From the NCBI GenBank assembly GCA_009469665.1, contig SSTB01000059.1, positions 1-20,797 on the forward strand: 20,797 nt of DNA. The letters are read 5' to 3'. The translations under genes were made by a program, and so were the position numbers. The notes under the pieces are model-generated. The model was given only the letters and a program-made list of their open reading frames with translations. It made no database searches and had not been told where the DNA came from. This stretch comes from Azonexaceae bacterium (GTDB taxonomy: Bacteria; Pseudomonadota; Gammaproteobacteria; Burkholderiales; Rhodocyclaceae). Below, piece after piece: positions 17,077-20,797 of this stretch (within the stretch, counting starts at the first letter, position 1; each line of letters begins with the position of its first letter).

Positions 17077-17517
17077 TCAGTCGAATCGCGGCACTAGACG
17101 TGCCTTTTCGATATTGCTCAAATCCAGTTCCACGTCTCCGGCGGCAAGCCTCAGACCGACCTTGCCTTCCTTGTGGCCGAGCAGGCACCCCTGAAAATTT
17201 CTCCTGCCTTCGAGGGGAACGCGAATCTTGATCTGGATGTCCTGTCCGGCAAAACGCTCGAAATCGGCAGCCTTCCTGACCACCCGGTCGAGTCCCGGCG
17301 AGGAAACCTCCAGCCGGTCGTAATCGACGCTCTCTACTTCGAACAGGCGCGACAACTGATGGGAAACCCGCGCACAGTCGTCGACATCGATTCCACCTTC
17401 CTTGGAAGCCTGATCGATGAATACGCGGATGGTCCGCCCCCGGGGTGACAACTCGACATCGACGAGTTCAAATCCCAGGCCGGCCACGGTCTTTTCCAGC
17501 AGTTCGTGCAAATTCAT
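17077..17517 (-). CDS. rimP: Ribosome maturation factor RimP
   Basis: The predicted protein has 146 residues, typical of RimP. It assists 30S subunit maturation at an early step. Family features are the N-terminal LLEKTVAGLGFELVDVEL helix-strand, RVFID, the DDCARVSHQLSRLFEVE helix and YDRLEVSSPGLDR, followed by a small SH3-like C-terminal domain. The frame is open upstream to 17586, but those residues cover two hairpins and are unlike the family, so I use MNLHELLEK. No convincing Shine-Dalgarno precedes it. It is the first gene of the NusA operon. E. coli has a tRNA-fMet gene ahead of rimP, but none is present here. Confidence 0.95.
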   Translation of the reverse strand: MNLHELLEKTVAGLGFELVDVELSPRGRTIRVFIDQASKEGGIDVDDCARVSHQLSRLFEVESVDYDRLEVSSPGLDRVVRKAADFERFAGQDIQIKIRVPLEGRRNFQGCLLGHKEGKVGLRLAAGDVELDLSNIEKARLVPRFD

Positions 17518-17523
17518 GACTAC

Positions 17524-17548
17524 AAATAAAAAATGGGCGAAACGCCCA
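17524..17548 (-). terminator. Terminator hairpin 2 in the rimP leader
   Basis: On the minus strand, TGGGCG pairs with CGCCCA around the loop TTT and is followed by TTTTTTATTT. The T-tract ends about seven bases before the rimP ATG. With no upstream gene on this strand, it most probably attenuates transcription into the operon rather than ending another gene. Confidence 0.8.
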
Positions 17549-17553
17549 CCCCG

Positions 17554-17578
17554 AAAATATCCCCGCCAAGAAGGCGGG
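17554..17578 (-). terminator. Terminator hairpin 1 in the rimP leader
   Basis: On the minus strand, CCCGCC pairs with GGCGGG around the loop TTCTT and is followed by GATATTTT. It comes 13 bases before the second leader hairpin, so the two form a tandem pair directly after the predicted promoter. Confidence 0.65.
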
Positions 17579-17595
17579 CGGAACAAAACTTTTGA

Positions 17596-17624
17596 ATTCT
17601 AACCATTTTCCAGTTGAAGGACAA
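17596..17624 (-). promoter_or_regulatory. rimP: Promoter of the rimP-nusA-infB operon
   Basis: On the minus strand, TTGTCC (17624-17619) and TAGAAT (17601-17596) are separated by exactly 17 bases, with four and five consensus matches. Transcription starting near 17589 would give a leader of about 72 bases, made up mostly of the two terminator hairpins. Confidence 0.65.
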
Positions 17625-17689
17625 TGCTTCCCTGCTGTCTGGCGCGGATTCCCCACAGCGGAGCGGGAAACCCGGGGATCATGGCTCGA

Positions 17690-17708
17690 TTCCCTTGTCA
17701 CAAGGGAA
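17690..17708. promoter_or_regulatory. Near-perfect 19-bp palindrome, possible operator
   Basis: TTCCCTTGT and ACAAGGGAA form a perfect 9-bp inverted repeat around a single central C. It lies 65 bases upstream of the large kinase gene and about 66 bases upstream of the rimP -35 box, so it could control either direction. The one-base centre makes an RNA hairpin unlikely and a dimeric protein site more likely. The binding protein is unknown. Confidence 0.45.
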
Positions 17709-17772
17709 AAGCTATGCCAAGGTTGTGCTCTGTTACCCATGAATCCTAGAACCGGGTCGGAGAGGTGGTGCG

Positions 17773-20700
17773 GTGCTCAAACTCACACGGCTGTCGTTGA
17801 TCTATTCCGCCGTGTTGCTGGCCACCCTGGGCGCCAACGGCCTGTTCGCCTTCAAAGTCGTCCAGGCTCAGCAAGGCACCGCGGCAGCACAACTCCACCG
17901 GCAGCAGGCGATCGCACTGGTGCTCGACCTGCAACGGGAAGTCGGAAATCTCGCCCGTCTGGTCCGTGCCTTCACCACCACGGGCCAGATTCGCTACCTT
18001 TCCTACTACTACGACATCCTGGCCATCCGTAACGGAGAGAAGGCCGCGCCCGATGGATATTGGTCCAGCGCCTACTGGGATGAAGTCGTGGCCGGCAATC
18101 TACGCCACAGCATCCCGAAGGACGGCATGCGCAAGTCCTTGCGCGCCCGCATGGACGAACTGGGCTTCGACCAGACCGAATTCGCCGCCTTGGCCGCCGT
18201 TATCGAAGCCACCGAGAGCATCAAGGATGTGGAGCAGATCGCCTTTGCCGCAACCCAGGGCCTTTATGATCCCGTGTCGCGCAGCTTCGTCTCGGAAGGG
18301 AAACCCCATCTGGAATTTGCCTCCCAGCTCGTGCACAGCCCCAGTTACAACCAGGGACAGGCAAGGCTTTCCCGCGCTGCGGAGCGCCTCGTCCAGATCA
18401 CCGATCAACGCACCGGACGCGCGACGGAAGCGGCCAACCAGCGCCTGGAACTCTGGATCACTGTGTCCGCCCTCGGTGCCCTGGCCTCGGTCATTCTGGT
18501 CATCGTCGGACTGTTCGAGTTCAATCAGCGCCTGGTCCGCCCCGTGCAATCCCTGCGCCGGGCCGCCGGACAATTGGCCAAGGGGCGCTACGACACCCGC
18601 ACGGCCGTCGACGGCTCGGTGGAGGAACTGCACCTGCTCGGATCCACCATGGACGAAATGGCCAAGTCCATCCAGGCGGACATTCTTCATCGAGAAGAGG
18701 CCCAGCACGCTCTGGAGGAAGCGCGCAAACGTGCAGAAGCGGCCACCGAGGCGAAGTCACTTTTCCTGGCCAATATGAGCCATGAGATTCGCACCCCCAT
18801 GAACGCGGTCCTGGGCATGTCCCATCTGGCGCTCACCACGGAACTCTCGCCGCGCCAGCGGGATTATGTCGAGAAGGTGCACCAGTCCGCCCGGGTCTTG
18901 CTCGGCATCATCAACGACATTCTCGACTTCTCCAAGATCGAAGCAGGCAAGATGGAAATCGAGCGCACCCCCTTCATCCTCGACGATGTCGTGGCGGGGT
19001 CGCTGAATCTGGTTCGCCAGAAGGCGGAGGAAAAGTCCCTGGAATTGCTCTTCGATCCGGGCAGTCGAGTCTTGACCGACGGCCGCGAACTGATCGGCGA
19101 TCCCCTTCGCCTGGGCCAGATTCTCACCAATCTGCTTTCCAATGCGGTCAAATTCACCGACAAGGGTCACGTTCGCCTTACGCTCGCCTGCCCCCACGCC
19201 GACGAAGCGGAACTCACCCTGGTGCTCCTGGTATCGGACACCGGCATTGGCATGGATGCCGAGCAGACCGGCCGCCTGTTTCAGGAATTCACCCAGGCCG
19301 ATGGCTCCATCACGCGCAAGTTCGGCGGGACCGGCCTGGGGCTGGCCATCACCAAACGTCTCTGCACCATGATGGGGGGCAGCATCGAGGTACGCAGCCA
19401 GCCGGGGCGCGGCAGCGAGTTTGCCGTCACGCTCCGCCTGCCACGGGCAGAACGCCGGCCCCAGGGGGCACCCTCGCCTGAGCTGGGTAGCCTGCGCGCA
19501 CTCGTTGCCGACGACAGCCCCCTTTCCCGCGAGGTTCTCGGCGGTCTGCTCGAGACCATGGGCGTCGGGGTTTCGGGCGGAGGCTGCCGCAGCCTCGCCA
19601 CCTCGGGCGAGGAAGCCATTCAACTTCTGAACGAAGCCCAGGCCAGGGGCCGCCCCTTCGATGTCCTGCTCCTGGACTGGGTCATGCCCGGCCTCTCGGG
19701 AGACGACGTGCTTAAGCGCCTGGACGATCTGGGCCTGCCGCTGCCCCGGGTCACCGCAGTGGTTTCCGCCTTCGATTCCGATTTGCTGCGCAGCGCGACC
19801 AGGCTTCCCCCGAGTTGCCAAGTCATCGCAAAACCCGTCCTGCCTGCGGACATCCGGCGTCTTTTCCAGATCGGGAGCGCTGGGACCCGAGGAGCCGCGC
19901 AAACCGATCGCGAAACCCTTGCCGGGCTGCGCATCCTGGTCGTCGAAGACAACGAACTCAACCGGCAATTGGCCACCGATGTCCTGAGCGACTGGGGCAT
20001 CGAGGTGGAGACGGCAGTCCACGGCGAGGCTGCCTTGGCGACACTCCTCGACAGTCCTGTCGATCGTTTCGACCTGGTACTCCTCGACTTGCAGATGCCC
20101 GTGCTCGACGGTTACGAGACGGCGCGGCGACTCCGCGCCCGGCCGGAATTTGCCTCCCTGCCCATCGTCGCCATGTCGGCCCACACCATGGCAGGGGAGG
20201 GTGACCGCTGCCTGGCAGCCGGCATGAACGATCACATTGGCAAACCCTTCGAACCCGAGGCCCTGTTTGCCCTGCTGGCACGCATGACCGGCCGCAAAGC
20301 CAACGATGCGGTGCGACCGGTACGCGAGGAAAGTGAGGCTCACCCCGGGCTCCCCCGCCTCGCGGCCATCAGTGGTCTAGATACATCCATCGGTCTGCGA
20401 CGCTCCGCCGGAAGGCAGGAACTCTACCTCAAGGTCCTGCGGCGGTTCTGCCGCGAAGCCCGCTCCCTCGTCGGCGGACTGAGCGCCGGTATGGCCGGCG
20501 ACCGCTGGGAGGAGCAAGCCCGCCTGGCCCATACGCTGAAGGGCATTGCCGGCACCGTCGGCGCCTTGGACATCGAAGCCCGGGCCCGCAGCATCGAGAA
20601 CGCCCTGGTCGCCCAAAACCGCCCCCTCGTCGAGACGGAAATACCCGCCCTGGAGCAGGGAATACAGCCCCTGATCGCCGCCATCGAGGCGTGCCTTCCC

Positions 20701-20797
20701 CCCATCGACAGGCCCTCGGGGACTCCGGCCGCCGCTGGAATCGAGGAACTGCGCACTCTGCTGCGCGGAGGCGACGCCGAGGCCATAGAGTGCTGGA
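17773..20797 (+). CDS. Hybrid sensor histidine kinase with two receivers and HPt (3' truncated by window)
   Basis: At least 1008 residues are visible, and the frame is still open at the window end. Parts in order: membrane segment 1 (about 8-28); a periplasmic sensor region of about 195 residues with no recognised fold; membrane segment 2 (about 226-250); HAMP (about 250-305); HisKA with His337 in SHEIRTPMN; HATPase with N457, DTGIGM (489-494) and GGTGLGL (518-524); a first receiver with Asp635 (LLLDWVMPG) and Lys687; a second receiver with Asp726, Asp772 (LLDLQMPV) and Lys824; and an HPt domain with His920 in LAHTLKG. This is a BarA/ArcB-style phosphorelay protein that must pass phosphate to a separate regulator. 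The start is a GTG with GAGG seven bases upstream. Nearby ATGs are out of frame and the upstream in-frame GTG is cut off by a stop. It is divergent from rimP. Confidence 0.92.
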   Translation, partial: MLKLTRLSLIYSAVLLATLGANGLFAFKVVQAQQGTAAAQLHRQQAIALVLDLQREVGNLARLVRAFTTTGQIRYLSYYYDILAIRNGEKAAPDGYWSSAYWDEVVAGNLRHSIPKDGMRKSLRARMDELGFDQTEFAALAAVIEATESIKDVEQIAFAATQGLYDPVSRSFVSEGKPHLEFASQLVHSPSYNQGQARLSRAAERLVQITDQRTGRATEAANQRLELWITVSALGALASVILVIVGLFEFNQRLVRPVQSLRRAAGQLAKGRYDTRTAVDGSVEELHLLGSTMDEMAKSIQADILHREEAQHALEEARKRAEAATEAKSLFLANMSHEIRTPMNAVLGMSHLALTTELSPRQRDYVEKVHQSARVLLGIINDILDFSKIEAGKMEIERTPFILDDVVAGSLNLVRQKAEEKSLELLFDPGSRVLTDGRELIGDPLRLGQILTNLLSNAVKFTDKGHVRLTLACPHADEAELTLVLLVSDTGIGMDAEQTGRLFQEFTQADGSITRKFGGTGLGLAITKRLCTMMGGSIEVRSQPGRGSEFAVTLRLPRAERRPQGAPSPELGSLRALVADDSPLSREVLGGLLETMGVGVSGGGCRSLATSGEEAIQLLNEAQARGRPFDVLLLDWVMPGLSGDDVLKRLDDLGLPLPRVTAVVSAFDSDLLRSATRLPPSCQVIAKPVLPADIRRLFQIGSAGTRGAAQTDRETLAGLRILVVEDNELNRQLATDVLSDWGIEVETAVHGEAALATLLDSPVDRFDLVLLDLQMPVLDGYETARRLRARPEFASLPIVAMSAHTMAGEGDRCLAAGMNDHIGKPFEPEALFALLARMTGRKANDAVRPVREESEAHPGLPRLAAISGLDTSIGLRRSAGRQELYLKVLRRFCREARSLVGGLSAGMAGDRWEEQARLAHTLKGIAGTVGALDIEARARSIENALVAQNRPLVETEIPALEQGIQPLIAAIEACLPPIDRPSGTPAAAGIEELRTLLRGGDAEAIECW

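Noticed and set aside
17518..17586. N-terminal extension of RimP by 23 residues
   Set aside because: It translates the two leader hairpins and has no family similarity.
17966..18778. A separate plus-strand gene inside the large kinase, or a frameshift there
   Set aside because: The kinase frame is continuous from the GTG at 17773 through His337 and beyond. This is a +1 shadow frame rich in Arg, Pro and Ser.
18757..20343. A 528-residue minus-strand open frame opposite the large kinase
   Set aside because: The plus strand encodes a continuous, motif-rich hybrid kinase there. The antisense frame has no family features.
1..20797. CRISPR arrays, insertion sequences, phage genes or attachment sites near the tRNA genes
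   Set aside because: No spaced direct repeats, transposase or integrase motifs were seen, and no tRNA 3' end is duplicated within the window.

Overview
The window is about 21 kb of GC-rich chromosome, most likely from a betaproteobacterium and possibly a Rhodocyclales member. The evidence is the gene order rimP-nusA-infB-rbfA-truB-rpsO-pnp, the DksA type, the class I PurE and the style of signalling genes. The lineage is inferred, because no rRNA or other taxonomic marker is present. Nearly all the genes are core housekeeping or signalling genes. I see no insertion sequence, phage gene, CRISPR array or plasmid function.

Layout from left to right. (1) Positions 97-3863, minus strand: folD-purE-purK-tsaC form a tight operon for one-carbon, purine and tRNA-modification functions, followed by tRNA-Ala(CGC) with its own promoter and terminator. 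(2) Positions 3937-7865: a periplasmic PhnD-like binding protein and a hybrid histidine kinase sit in one minus-strand operon, divergent from a PAS-GGDEF diguanylate cyclase. (3) Positions 7930-8120, minus strand: tRNA-Pro(TGG) and tRNA-Arg(TCT). (4) Positions 8193-8680, plus strand: dksA, ending in a bidirectional terminator that it shares with pnp. (5) Positions 8796-17624, minus strand: the NusA/IF2 operon rimP-nusA-infB-rbfA-truB-rpsO-pnp, covering transcription elongation, translation initiation, 30S maturation, rRNA/tRNA pseudouridylation and RNA decay. (6) Position 17773 to the right edge, plus strand: a large hybrid histidine kinase (HisKA-HATPase-REC-REC-HPt), cut by the window end.

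The most interesting signal lies in the noncoding gaps of the NusA operon. The rimP leader consists almost entirely of two tandem intrinsic-terminator hairpins downstream of a good sigma70-type promoter. Further terminator-like hairpins precede rbfA, rpsO and pnp, so the operon looks divided into segments. The gaps before rbfA and pnp also share a homologous structured element. Within its 23-nt core, the two copies differ only in the apical loop and at one base pair, where the change is compensatory. Each copy lies upstream of an intrinsic terminator. This resembles an uncharacterised cis-acting RNA, or a family of structured intergenic repeats, placed before two genes that are cold-shock genes in E. 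coli. A similar terminator hairpin sits just upstream of folD.

Other points are an 11-residue polyglutamine tail on PNPase, the G3:U70 alanine identity pair in the tRNA-Ala, and a 19-bp near-perfect palindrome between rimP and the large kinase.
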